Source: Solirubrobacteraceae bacterium (GTDB lineage Bacteria > Actinomycetota > Thermoleophilia > Solirubrobacterales > Solirubrobacteraceae). Taken from it: a DNA stretch of 7,388 nucleotides. The first letter of the stretch is position 1. The number at the start of each line of letters is the position of its first letter. The notes below the pieces were generated by a model. That model was not told where the DNA came from. It searched no databases and saw nothing but the letters and a program-made list of their open reading frames with translations. Where the stretch lies: the NCBI GenBank assembly GCA_016462625.1, contig JAEMSV010000121.1, positions 3,164 to 10,551 of the forward strand. The letters are read 5' to 3'. Positions 1 to 7,047 of the stretch are shown one piece after another. Made by a program: the position numbers and the translations under genes.

Positions 1-21
1 GGCGGCGCCACGACTGCCCGG

Positions 22-1065
22 CTAGGCCAGGACCTCGGCGATCCGCTTGATCTCGTCACCGGAGTGCGCCGACAGCATCAGCGTCGTGACGCCGGTGCCC
101 TCCCACGCCTGCACGGTGTCCTTGACCTCGGCCTCGGTGCCGATGATGTGCATGTCGTCGACCAGCTCGTCGGGGATCAGCGCGGTGGCGGCCTCGCGGT
201 CGCCGGCCAGGAAGAGCTCCTGCACCCGCCCGCTGATCGCCTCGTAGCCCATCCGGTCGAAGACCTGCTTGTGGAAGTTCTGGTCCTTCGCCCCCATGCC
301 GCCCATGTAGAGCGCCACGATCGGCTTCATGCCGTCGATGACCCGCTGCTTCTCGTCCGCGTCGGCCACGATCTGCACGTGGCAGGTGGCCGCGATCTCG
401 AAGTCGTCCCGGGTACGCCGTGCGCCCGGGCGGGCGAAGCCCTCGTCCAGCCACGGGCCGTACATCCCCGCGGACTTGGGCGTGTAGAAGATCGGGATCC
501 AGCCGTCGGCGATCTCGGCGGTCTGGGCGACGTTCTTCGGCCCCTCGGCGCCGAGCCAGATCGGGATGTCGGGGCGCAGCGGGTGGGTGATCGGCTTGAG
601 CGGCTTTCCGAGCCCGACCGAGCCCTCCCCGGTGTACGGCAGCGGGTAGTGCGGCCCGTCGTTGGTGACCGGTCCCTCGCGGGCCAGGACCTTCCGGATG
701 ATGTCGACGACCTCGCGGGTGCGGGCCAGCGGCTTGCCGAACGGCTGCCCGTACCAGCCCTCGACGACCTGCGGGCCACTGACGCCCATGCCGAGGACCA
801 TCCGCCCGTTGGACAGGTGGTCGAGCGTGAGCGCGTGCATCGCGATGGACGTCGGCGTGCGGCCGCTCATCTGGACGATGGAGGTGCCGAGCCGGACCCG
901 GGACGTCTCCCGGCCCCACCAGGCCAGCGGCGTGAAGGCGTCCGACCCCCAGGCCTCCGCGGTGAAGATCGAGTCGAACCCCGACTCCTCGGCCGCGGCG
1001 ACGAGCTCGGCGTGGTTGGTCGGGGGCTGCGCCTGCCAGTAGCCGAGCTGCAGACCTAGCTTCAT
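22..1065 (-). CDS. LLM-class F420-dependent oxidoreductase, Rv3520c type
   Basis: The 347-aa product is a complete luciferase-like monooxygenase (LLM) fold flavin/F420 enzyme. It starts MKLGLQLGYWQ, has the early AEESGFDSIFTAEAW segment (about residues 25-40), the LGTSIVQ strand near 60 and the LSNGRMVLGMGVSGPQV loop near 85-100, followed by PIWLGAEGPKN and ADGWIPIFY near 168-195, all typical of F420-dependent members. It most resembles the M. tuberculosis Rv3520c family. Such enzymes transfer hydride between F420H2 and an organic substrate in the cytoplasm; the substrate here is unknown. The ATG is supported by an AGGAG ribosome site (plus-strand 1073-1077) 7 nt upstream. The gene diverges from the DUF35-ltp4-ltp3 operon across a shared KstR-type operator, so a role in sterol catabolism is inferred from context. 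The family call is firm; the reaction is not known. Confidence 0.92.
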   Translation of the reverse strand: MKLGLQLGYWQAQPPTNHAELVAAAEESGFDSIFTAEAWGSDAFTPLAWWGRETSRVRLGTSIVQMSGRTPTSIAMHALTLDHLSNGRMVLGMGVSGPQVVEGWYGQPFGKPLARTREVVDIIRKVLAREGPVTNDGPHYPLPYTGEGSVGLGKPLKPITHPLRPDIPIWLGAEGPKNVAQTAEIADGWIPIFYTPKSAGMYGPWLDEGFARPGARRTRDDFEIAATCHVQIVADADEKQRVIDGMKPIVALYMGGMGAKDQNFHKQVFDRMGYEAISGRVQELFLAGDREAATALIPDELVDDMHIIGTEAEVKDTVQAWEGTGVTTLMLSAHSGDEIKRIAEVLA

Positions 1066-1095
1066 CCGGAAACTCCTCGTGTCTTCACTTGCGAC

Positions 1096-1101
1096 ATATT
1101 A
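1096..1101 (-). promoter_or_regulatory. Putative -10 element of the F420-oxidoreductase gene
   Basis: Read on the minus strand this is TAATAT, a good match to the actinobacterial TANNNT -10. It would place the transcription start near 1088-1089, giving a leader of about 23 nt that carries the AGGAG ribosome site. Its last bases overlap the KstR-type palindrome, so a bound repressor would block it. No convincing -35 is seen. Confidence 0.5.
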
Positions 1102-1113
1102 GAACGTGTTCTA
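1100..1113. promoter_or_regulatory. KstR-type operator in the divergent promoter
   Basis: The sequence TAGAACGTGTTCTA has perfect 6-bp inverted arms (TAGAAC / GTTCTA) around a GT centre. It fits the published KstR consensus TnnAACnnGTTnnA at every fixed position. KstR is the TetR-family repressor of the upper cholesterol/sterol pathway in mycobacteria and rhodococci and is released by sterol-derived CoA thioesters. The site lies 34 bases before the leftward oxidoreductase ATG and 11 bases before the rightward DUF35 ATG, so one site can control both. The kstR gene itself is not in this window. Confidence 0.9.
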
Positions 1114-1117
1114 GTTT
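1112..1117 (+). promoter_or_regulatory. Putative leaderless -10 of the DUF35-ltp4-ltp3 operon
   Basis: TAGTTT matches TANNNT and ends 7 nt before the ATG at 1125, the spacing seen for leaderless actinobacterial transcripts. No ribosome site precedes that ATG, which agrees with a leaderless start. The element overlaps the right edge of the KstR-type palindrome. Confidence 0.45.
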
Positions 1118-1124
1118 CGGGTCC

Positions 1125-2084
1125 ATGTCTCGCACCTTGTCGGCGCCGGTCACCGTAGCGTTCGACTACACCCGCTCGACCGGCCCGGTGCTGGGTCGCT
1201 TCTTCGCCGGCCTCCGCGAGGGTCGCGTGATCGGCGGGCGTACGTCGGACGGCTCGGTCGTGGTGCCCCCGCCCGAGTACGACCCGGTGACCCACGCGCA
1301 GGTCGAGGACTTCGTCGAGGTCGCCGACACCGGCACGGTCACGTCGTGGACCTGGGTGCCCGAGCCGGTGAAGGGCCAGCCGCTGGACCGCCCGTTCGCG
1401 TTCGCCCTGGTCACGCTGGACGGCGCCGACAAGCCGCTGCTGCACGCGCTCGACGTGAGCGGCCCGGACGACGTCGAGACCGGGATGCGGGTGCGGATCC
1501 GCTGGCGCGAGGAGCGCACCGGCGAGATCACCGACATCGAGTGCTTCGAGCCCGCCCCGGACGCGCCGGCCGCGGAGGCGCCGGCCGTCCGCGAGGTCCC
1601 GGACCCCGTCACCGGGATCATCGTCCCGATCGAGCTCGACTACCTCTACGCCGCCTCCCCCGAGGAGTCGCTCTTCTACAACTCGCTCAAGGAGGGGCAG
1701 CTCGTCGGTCAGCGCTGCCCGACCTGCCAGAAGGTCTACGTCCCGCCCCGCAGCGCGTGCCCCGCCGACGGCACGCCGACCGCCGAGGAGGTACCGCTCT
1801 CCGACACGGGCACCATCACGACGTTCTGCATCGTGAACGTGCCGTTCCTCGGCCAGCGGATCACCCCGCCGTACGTGTCGGCGTACGTCCTGCTCGACGG
1901 CGCCGACATCGCCCTGCTGCACCTCATCCTGGACGTCCCGGCCGAGGAGGTCCGGATGGGGATGCGGGTCAAGGCGGTGTGGAAGCCCAAGGACGAGTGG
2001 GGCACCACGATCGAGAACATCAGCCACTTCGCGCCGACCGGTGAGCCGGACGCGGACTACGACACCTACAAGCAGCACCTCTGA
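1125..2084 (+). CDS. Double DUF35 OB-fold protein, Rv3521 type, partner of Ltp3/Ltp4
   Basis: The 319-aa protein consists of two tandem DUF35 units (about residues 10-142 and 165-303), each with a short helical start, a zinc-knuckle region and an OB-fold. The second unit has C198-P-T-C201, the VPPR motif and C212-P-A-D215. The first keeps the layout (GGRTSDG...VPPP) but has no cysteines. DUF35 proteins are known partners of thiolase-fold acyl-CoA enzymes; in steroid catabolism the DUF35 part of ChsH2 binds the aldolase Ltp2. By analogy this protein probably forms a complex with the Ltp4 and Ltp3 encoded next to it. The ATG at 1125 is chosen over the in-frame TTG at 1089 because the longer start would put the operator inside the gene. 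The ltp4 gene begins 19 nt after the stop, indicating one operon. The equivalent in M. tuberculosis is Rv3521. Confidence 0.88.
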   Translation: MSRTLSAPVTVAFDYTRSTGPVLGRFFAGLREGRVIGGRTSDGSVVVPPPEYDPVTHAQVEDFVEVADTGTVTSWTWVPEPVKGQPLDRPFAFALVTLDGADKPLLHALDVSGPDDVETGMRVRIRWREERTGEITDIECFEPAPDAPAAEAPAVREVPDPVTGIIVPIELDYLYAASPEESLFYNSLKEGQLVGQRCPTCQKVYVPPRSACPADGTPTAEEVPLSDTGTITTFCIVNVPFLGQRITPPYVSAYVLLDGADIALLHLILDVPAEEVRMGMRVKAVWKPKDEWGTTIENISHFAPTGEPDADYDTYKQHL

Positions 2085-2103
2085 GAGGCCAGGACCACGA
2101 GCG

Positions 2104-3153
2104 ATGAGAGACGTTGCGGTCGTCGGGTTCGCCCAGCGGCAGATGAAGGAGTTCGACGGGTCGCCGACCTGCGTGGAGCTCCTGGTCCCCCTGTTCGCCG
2201 AGTGCTACGAGCAGACCGGGTGGACCCGCAAGGACGTCGGCTTCTGGTGCTCGGGGTCCTCGGACTACCTGGCCGGCCGGTCGTTCTCGTTCGTCCAGGC
2301 GGTCGACGCGATCGGTGTGATCCCGCCGGTCAACGAGTCGCACGTCGAGATGGACCTGGCCTGGGCGATGTACGAGGCCTGGATCAAGGTCCAGACCGGC
2401 GAGGTCGACACGGCACTGGTCTACGCCTTCGGCAAGAGCTCCGCGGGCGTGCTGCGCCGGACGCTCTCGCTCCAGCTCGAGCCCTACACGATGACGCCGC
2501 TCTGGCCGGACACCGTGTCGCTCGCCGGGCTCCAGGCCCGCGCCGGGATCGACGCCGGGACCTGGGACGAGCGGGCGATGGCCGAGGTCGTCGACCGGTC
2601 CCTCACCGACGCCGAGAAGAACGAGTACGCGGTCCGCAAGGGCGGCTCGTCGGTCGACGAGCTCCTGGCCCGGCCGATGTACGCCGACCCGCTGCGCAAG
2701 CACGACTGCGCCCCGGTCACCGACGGCGCCGCTGCGCTGGTCCTGGCGGCCGGCGACAAGGCCAACGAGGTCTGCGACCGGCCCGCGTGGATCACCGGCA
2801 TCTCGCACTACGTCGACCCGATGAGCATGGGCACCCGTGACCTGACCCGCTCCCCCAGCGCCCAGCGCGCCGGTGCGGCGGTCGGGATCGACGGCGTGGA
2901 GGTGGCCGAGCTGCACGCACCGTTCAGCCACCAGGAGCTGATCCTGCGCCGCGAGCTCGGCCTCGGCGACGACGTCCGGGTCAACCCGTCCGGAGGCGCG
3001 CTGGCCAGCAACCCGATGTTCTCCGCCGGAGGCATCCGGGTCGGTGAGGCGGCGAAGCGGATCTGGTCGGGCGAGGCCACCAAGGTGCTCGGCCACGCGA
3101 CCAGCGGGCCCGCCCTCCAGCAGAACCTCGTCTGCACGATGGAAGGACGCTGA
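2104..3153 (+). CDS. ltp4: Ltp4-type thiolase-fold protein (sterol side-chain aldolase component)
   Basis: This 349-aa protein has a thiolase (SCP-x-like) fold: MRDVAVVGFAQ at the start, PVTDGAAALVLA near 204-215, VAELHAPFSHQEL near 267-279 and NPSGGALASNP near 294-304. The residues of a true thiolase are missing. There is no nucleophilic cysteine in the NESHVEMDLA segment, the GHP histidine is replaced by Asn303, and the C-terminal CxG motif is replaced by GHATSG (330-335). This pattern marks the Ltp2/Ltp3/Ltp4 aldolase group, not beta-ketothiolases. Rhodococcus ltp3 and ltp4 are reported to be required for degrading C24-branched sterol side chains. Relative to Ltp3 it lacks tyrosines at two conserved positions (His271 and Thr333 instead). 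The ATG at 2104 has a weak AGGA site (2091-2094). The stop lies one base before ltp3, so translation is probably coupled. The expected location is the cytoplasm. Confidence 0.87.
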   Translation: MRDVAVVGFAQRQMKEFDGSPTCVELLVPLFAECYEQTGWTRKDVGFWCSGSSDYLAGRSFSFVQAVDAIGVIPPVNESHVEMDLAWAMYEAWIKVQTGEVDTALVYAFGKSSAGVLRRTLSLQLEPYTMTPLWPDTVSLAGLQARAGIDAGTWDERAMAEVVDRSLTDAEKNEYAVRKGGSSVDELLARPMYADPLRKHDCAPVTDGAAALVLAAGDKANEVCDRPAWITGISHYVDPMSMGTRDLTRSPSAQRAGAAVGIDGVEVAELHAPFSHQELILRRELGLGDDVRVNPSGGALASNPMFSAGGIRVGEAAKRIWSGEATKVLGHATSGPALQQNLVCTMEGR

Positions 3154-3154
3154 C

Positions 3155-4321
<1,167 letters not shown>

Positions 4322-4347
4322 ACCTGCGCGCTGTTCGTTGCACGGTC

Positions 4348-4569
4348 ATGGCCGAGCTGATCCGCACCAACGACCTGGCCCTGATCGCAGTGGTCGAGGG
4401 GCTTCTCCAGCAGGCGGAGATCCCCGTCCACGTCGCCGACCGGCACACCAGCGCCCTCGAGGGCGGGCTCAACTGGCTGCAGATGCGGGTCCTCGTGCCC
4501 GACGAGGCCGAGGCCGCGGCGCGCGAGCTGATCACCGACGCCGAGCTCGGGGAGTGGCTGCGGGGCTGA
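4348..4569 (+). CDS. DUF2007 family small protein
   Basis: The 73-aa protein MAELIRTNDLALIAVVEGLLQQAEIP... matches the DUF2007 layout: an opening leucine-rich helix, a short ALEGGLNWL segment (about 33-41), then the strand MRVLVPDEAEAAARELI near 43-59. The family is labelled a putative signal-transducing protein; no biochemical role is established. It has no signal peptide or membrane segment. It starts 26 nt after the ltp3 stop and has neither a clear ribosome site nor a TANNNT box, so it may be read through from the sterol operon. In-frame starts further upstream (GTG at 4288) would overlap ltp3 and add residues not seen in the family, so the ATG at 4348 is preferred. The link to sterol catabolism or to the protease genes is unknown. 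Confidence 0.8.
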   Translation: MAELIRTNDLALIAVVEGLLQQAEIPVHVADRHTSALEGGLNWLQMRVLVPDEAEAAARELITDAELGEWLRG

Positions 4570-4570
4570 C

Positions 4571-4587
4571 GTTCGCCCTCCGCGAAC
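4571..4587. promoter_or_regulatory. ClgR-type box upstream of the XRE regulator gene
   Basis: GTTCGC-CCTCC-GCGAAC is a perfect 6-bp inverted repeat with a 5-base spacer. It contains the Streptomyces ClgR target GTTCGC-N5-GCG and extends it to full symmetry. The centre is about 59 bases upstream of the predicted leaderless transcription start of the XRE gene at 4638, a usual position for an activator. It begins one base after the DUF2007 stop. Whether a ClgR protein encoded elsewhere or the XRE protein itself binds here cannot be told from the sequence. Confidence 0.72.
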
Positions 4588-4601
4588 TCGCTGGCCGACT
4601 C

Positions 4602-4619
4602 GCCGGGTCGTCGCCCGGC
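4602..4619. other. GC-rich hairpin between DUF2007 and the XRE gene
   Basis: GCCGGG and CCCGGC form a perfect 6-bp stem around TCGTCG. There is no run of T after it, so it is not a canonical intrinsic terminator. It may end DUF2007 transcription, or simply be a chance palindrome across the -35 region of the XRE promoter. Confidence 0.3.
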
Positions 4620-4625
4620 TGCGCG

Positions 4626-4631
4626 TAGCCT
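4626..4631 (+). promoter_or_regulatory. Leaderless -10 of the XRE regulator gene
   Basis: TAGCCT matches TANNNT and is followed by 6 nt and then the ATG at 4638, the classic arrangement of leaderless actinobacterial genes. No ribosome site lies between. It lies downstream of the ClgR-type box, so it is probably activator-dependent; no consensus -35 is seen. Confidence 0.6.
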
Positions 4632-4637
4632 CCGGTC

Positions 4638-4949
4638 ATGGGCGAGCTGATCCCGTTCCCGACACCCCACCCCGAGCAGGCTCCGGAGCGCGAGCCGCTG
4701 TGGCGCGAGGCGGTCGGGCAGGAGCTCCGCGACGAACGCCGGGACGTGGGCCGGACGCTCGCCGACGTCGCGGAACAGGCGGGCGTCTCGACGCAGTACC
4801 TCTCGGAGGTCGAGCGGGGCCGCAAGGAGCCGAGCTCCGAGGTGCTCCAGGCGGTGGCGGGCGCGCTGGGGCTGCGCCTGGTCGACCTCACCACCCGGGT
4901 GGCCCGTCGGCTCGGGCAGGTCCGCGGGCCGGTCTGCCTCGCTGCCTAG
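4638..4949 (+). CDS. PopR/ClgR-type XRE transcriptional activator of clpP genes
   Basis: The 103-aa protein has an N-terminal tail (MGELIPFPTP) and one Cro/CI-type helix-turn-helix (about 26-84). The recognition part is STQYLSEVERGRKEPSS (51-67), almost the same as in ClgR, followed by a short tail ending Cys-Leu-Ala-Ala. ClgR and PopR are actinobacterial activators of clp protease genes. PopR of Streptomyces activates clpP3-clpP4 and is degraded by ClpP1P2, dependent on its two C-terminal alanines. The LAA end here has the same character as an ssrA-type degron. The gene is convergent with, and 4 bases from, a two-gene clpP operon that carries PopR-like sites. Its own promoter is leaderless with a ClgR-type box upstream. 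PopR is the favoured identity; a ClgR paralogue is the alternative. Confidence 0.82.
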   Translation: MGELIPFPTPHPEQAPEREPLWREAVGQELRDERRDVGRTLADVAEQAGVSTQYLSEVERGRKEPSSEVLQAVAGALGLRLVDLTTRVARRLGQVRGPVCLAA

Positions 4950-4953
4950 CCCC

Positions 4954-5565
4954 TCACAGCGCCGAGACGGCCGGCAGCTTCCTCGTGTCGAGGACCGCGT
5001 CGGCCACCCCGTAGCTCACCGCCTCCTCGGCCGACAGCACGAGGTCACGGTCGGTGTCCTCGCGGATCTGCTCCGGGTCCCGGCCGGTGTGCCTGGCCAG
5101 GATCTCCTCCATCTGGGCCCGCAGCCGGACGATCTCCTTCGCGTGCAGCGCGAGGTCGGGCAGCGTGCCCTGCACGCCCCCCGAGGGCTGGTGGAGCACG
5201 ACCCGGGAGTGCGGCAGCACCGATCGCCGGCCCGGCTCCCCCGCCGCCAGCAGGACCGCTGCCGACGAGCCGGCCTGGCCGACCGCCGTGGTGCCGACGG
5301 GCGAGCTGATGAACTGCAGGGTGTCGTAGATCGCGAGCATCGCGGTGACCGAGCCGCCCGGGGAGTTGAGGTAGAGGTCGATCGGCGAAGCGGGGCTCTC
5401 CGACTCCAGGTGCAGCAGCTGGGCGATCACGACGTTGGCGACCCCGTCGTCGATCTCGGTGCCGATGTAGACGATCCGGTCCGTGAGCAGCCGGCTGTAG
5501 ATGTCGACGGCCCGCTCGCCGCGCAGGGTCTTCTCGACGACGCTCGGGATCGTGTAGCTGCTCAT
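4954..5565 (-). CDS. clpP: ATP-dependent Clp protease proteolytic subunit, ClpP2-like
   Basis: The 203-aa ClpP serine peptidase has a complete triad, Ser100 (GQAGSSA), His125 (LHQPS) and Asp174 (DTDRD), with the family spacing of 25 and 49 residues. It resembles actinobacterial ClpP2: YTIPSVVE at the start, AQLLHLES, [25 protein letters not shown], a handle with [10 protein letters not shown], and RKL near the end. It lacks the C-terminal extension seen in some ClpP2 proteins. Subunits form heptamer rings inside the cytoplasmic Clp protease and need a ClpC/ClpX ATPase, none of which is encoded here. The ATG overlaps the stop of the upstream clpP by ATGA, so translation is coupled and equal amounts are expected. 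It is probably the equivalent of one gene of the Streptomyces clpP3-clpP4 operon, not the housekeeping clpP2; the family is certain and the numbering is not. Confidence 0.93.
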   Translation of the reverse strand: MSSYTIPSVVEKTLRGERAVDIYSRLLTDRIVYIGTEIDDGVANVVIAQLLHLESESPASPIDLYLNSPGGSVTAMLAIYDTLQFISSPVGTTAVGQAGSSAAVLLAAGEPGRRSVLPHSRVVLHQPSGGVQGTLPDLALHAKEIVRLRAQMEEILARHTGRDPEQIREDTDRDLVLSAEEAVSYGVADAVLDTRKLPAVSAL

Positions 5566-6188
5566 CGCGCGATCCCGACGCCGAACGTGGCACCCGCGAA
5601 CCGCCGTGGCGTCACCGACTCGACGTCGGTCAGCACCTGGTCGACGAACCCGTAGTCCCGGGCCTCCTCGGCCGTGAACCACCGGTCCCGCCGGGCGTCC
5701 CGCTCGATCGTCTCGACCGGCTGGCCGGTGTGCTCGGCGATGAGGCCCATCATCACGTTCTTGGTGTGCTCGAGGTTCTCGGCCTGGATCTCGATGTCGA
5801 TCGCAGTGCCTCCGATGCCGGCGGATCCCTGGTGCATGAGTACCCGGCTGTGCGGCAGGGCGAACCGCTTGCCCGGCGTACCACCCGAGAGCAGGAACTG
5901 GCCCATGCTCGCGGCGAGCCCCATCGCCAGCGTCGCGACGTCGTTGGGGATCAACCGCATCGTGTCGTAGATGGCGAGGCCTGCGGAGACCGATCCCCCG
6001 GGCGAGTTGATGTAGAGCGCGATGTCGCGGCGCGGGTCCTCGGCGGAGAGCAGGAGCAGCTCGGCGCAGAGCTTGTTGGCGATCGCGTCGTCGACCTCCT
6101 GGCCGAGGACGAGGATGCGCTGGTGTAGCAGTCGGTCGGACGCGGACAGGCCGGCAACGCCGGGCCCGGAGCTCATGGTGTGGGTCAT
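5562..6188 (-). CDS. clpP: ATP-dependent Clp protease proteolytic subunit, ClpP1-like
   Basis: The 208-aa ClpP peptidase has Ser94 (GLAASMG), His119 (LMHQG) and Asp168 ([11 protein letters not shown]), with the same 25/49 spacing as the family. It resembles actinobacterial ClpP1: [40 protein letters not shown] and YGFVD. The handle reads [20 protein letters not shown], with HQG where most ClpPs have HQP. The start at 6188 gives [10 protein letters not shown]; an internal ATG at 6176 is also possible. The upstream start is preferred because a -10-like hexamer sits 6 nt before it. It is the first gene of the two-gene operon and is probably the partner ring of the ClpP2-like subunit, giving a mixed tetradecamer as ClpP1P2 does. 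The C-terminal tail ([12 protein letters not shown]) is unlike housekeeping ClpP1. Confidence 0.93.
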   Translation of the reverse strand: MTHTMSSGPGVAGLSASDRLLHQRILVLGQEVDDAIANKLCAELLLLSAEDPRRDIALYINSPGGSVSAGLAIYDTMRLIPNDVATLAMGLAASMGQFLLSGGTPGKRFALPHSRVLMHQGSAGIGGTAIDIEIQAENLEHTKNVMMGLIAEHTGQPVETIERDARRDRWFTAEEARDYGFVDQVLTDVESVTPRRFAGATFGVGIAR

Positions 6189-6194
6189 GCGTCG

Positions 6195-6223
6195 AGCCTG
6201 CGGAGCCCGGTGACCGTGGGCAA
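6195..6223 (-). promoter_or_regulatory. Candidate promoter of the clpP operon
   Basis: On the minus strand TTGCCC (6223-6218) is separated by 17 nt from CAGGCT (6200-6195), which is followed by 6 nt and the ATG at 6188. That would be a leaderless start. Both hexamers are weak: the -10 lacks its first T and the -35 keeps only TTG plus one more base. Weakness fits a promoter that needs an activator, and the tandem repeat lies immediately upstream. Confidence 0.42.
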
Positions 6224-6227
6224 GCGG

Positions 6228-6259
6228 TTCTGCTCTCAGCAGTTCTGCCCGGAGCAGAG
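6228..6259. promoter_or_regulatory. Tandem PopR-like operators upstream of the clpP operon
   Basis: Two adjacent 15-bp units, TTCTGC-TCTCA-GCAG (6228-6242) and TTCTGC-CCGGA-GCAG (6243-6257, continuing AG), each form an inverted repeat and repeat directly with a 15-bp period. They resemble the palindrome TTCTGCC-N3-GGCAGAA that I recall for the Streptomyces PopR target; the second copy fits 12 of its 14 fixed positions and the first 10. Centres are about 47 and 62 bases upstream of the predicted start at 6188 and end just before the -35, as expected for an activator. An alternative is that these hairpins help end transcription of the upstream gene (stop at 6268), but no T-run follows. Confidence 0.68.
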
Positions 6260-6267
6260 GGGCCCGC

Positions 6268-7041
6268 TCAGTAGCCCGGGAAAGCCGTGCGCAGCTCGTC
6301 CAGCGTGACGTTGCCGGTGACCGTGGTGCCCGCGGGGGTGTGCTCGGGGTCGAGCCGGCCCGAGAGCAGCCGGACCGCCGCCTCGACCGGACCCTCGAAC
6401 GTGGCGCTCGGGTCGGTGACCCCCTCCGCCACCCGGATGCCGTCGTCGCTGGCCACCAGCGTGTGGCCGCCGATCGCAAGGCGCGTCGACGGCAGTCCCT
6501 CGGGCTTGCCGACGAACCCGAGCATGAACGTCATCGTGCTGGCGAGGTGCTCTAGCACGAGCTCTGCCGCCTCGTCCGTGAGCCGGGCACCCGGGTCGAG
6601 CGCGACGTCGACGTCCCAGCCGTGCAGCGCCAGCTCGTTGAGGCGCATGCCCAGCACGGTCGCCAGCGGGACCGGTTGGGGCAGGAAGCCGAGGTCGACC
6701 ATCGTGCCCAGCCGCTGCTCCTGGGACAGGGCCTCGAGGTCGGCCACGAGCGCCTCGCTGCTGGCCACGAACCCGGAGGCCTGCTCGGCAGGAGGCAGGG
6801 CGTTCCACCGGTCCCACACCTCGGTGTTGGTCGGCGCCGCCGACGTCTCGCCACCGGCGCGCTGGAGCGTGTAGCGGTTGATCTCGGAGCCGCTGCCGAG
6901 GTGCGAGAGCACGTCGGCCACGGTCCACTCGGACGCACCGCTCGGGGACATCAGCTGCTCGTCGGTCAGCCCGGCGACGACGTTGGCGAGGTGGTCGTGG
7001 GTGCGGCGGAGCTCGGCGATGGTGCGGTCGGTGAGGGTCAC
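6268..7041 (-). CDS. Maleylpyruvate isomerase family (MDMPI/DinB fold) mycothiol-dependent-type protein
   Basis: The 257-aa protein has an N-terminal DinB-like four-helix MDMPI domain (about 5-170) and a smaller C-terminal SCP2-like domain (about 180-257, ending LSGRLDPEH...LDELRTAFPGY). The metal ligands of the family are in place: His47 (DVLSHLG), Glu136 and His140 (NELALHGWD), matching the His-Glu-His of Corynebacterium mycothiol-dependent maleylpyruvate isomerase. Members use mycothiol as cofactor for isomerisation or transfer reactions, but most actinobacterial paralogues have no known substrate. No gentisate genes are nearby, so true maleylpyruvate activity should not be assumed. The start is GTG at 7041 with a leaderless promoter. 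The queA-like gene ends 24 nt upstream on the same strand. Confidence 0.87.
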   Translation of the reverse strand: MTLTDRTIAELRRTHDHLANVVAGLTDEQLMSPSGASEWTVADVLSHLGSGSEINRYTLQRAGGETSAAPTNTEVWDRWNALPPAEQASGFVASSEALVADLEALSQEQRLGTMVDLGFLPQPVPLATVLGMRLNELALHGWDVDVALDPGARLTDEAAELVLEHLASTMTFMLGFVGKPEGLPSTRLAIGGHTLVASDDGIRVAEGVTDPSATFEGPVEAAVRLLSGRLDPEHTPAGTTVTGNVTLDELRTAFPGY

Positions 7042-7047
7042 TCACCG

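Noticed and set aside
1..21. Possible gene end or terminator left of the F420 oxidoreductase gene
   Set aside because: Only 21 bases are visible; no stem-loop or coding evidence can be judged.
1089..1124. TTG-initiated extension of the DUF35 protein by 12 residues
   Set aside because: It would place the KstR operator and the -10 inside the coding region; the ATG at 1125 with the TAGTTT box 7 nt upstream explains the start better.
4941..4978. Inverted repeat GCTGCC...GGCAGC across the convergent 3' ends as a bidirectional terminator
   Set aside because: Arms are only 6 bp with a 26-base loop inside coding sequence and there is no T-run; too weak to call.
6228..6259. Reading the two hairpins as a tandem repeat array or CRISPR-like element
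   Set aside because: Only two 15-bp units with no spacers and no cas genes; position above a promoter makes an operator the better explanation.
5566..6479. N-terminal extensions of both clpP genes (starts at 5682 and 6479)
   Set aside because: The added residues are shadow-like, one extension overlaps the other clpP and the other overlaps the MDMPI-family gene; internal starts give normal ClpP lengths.
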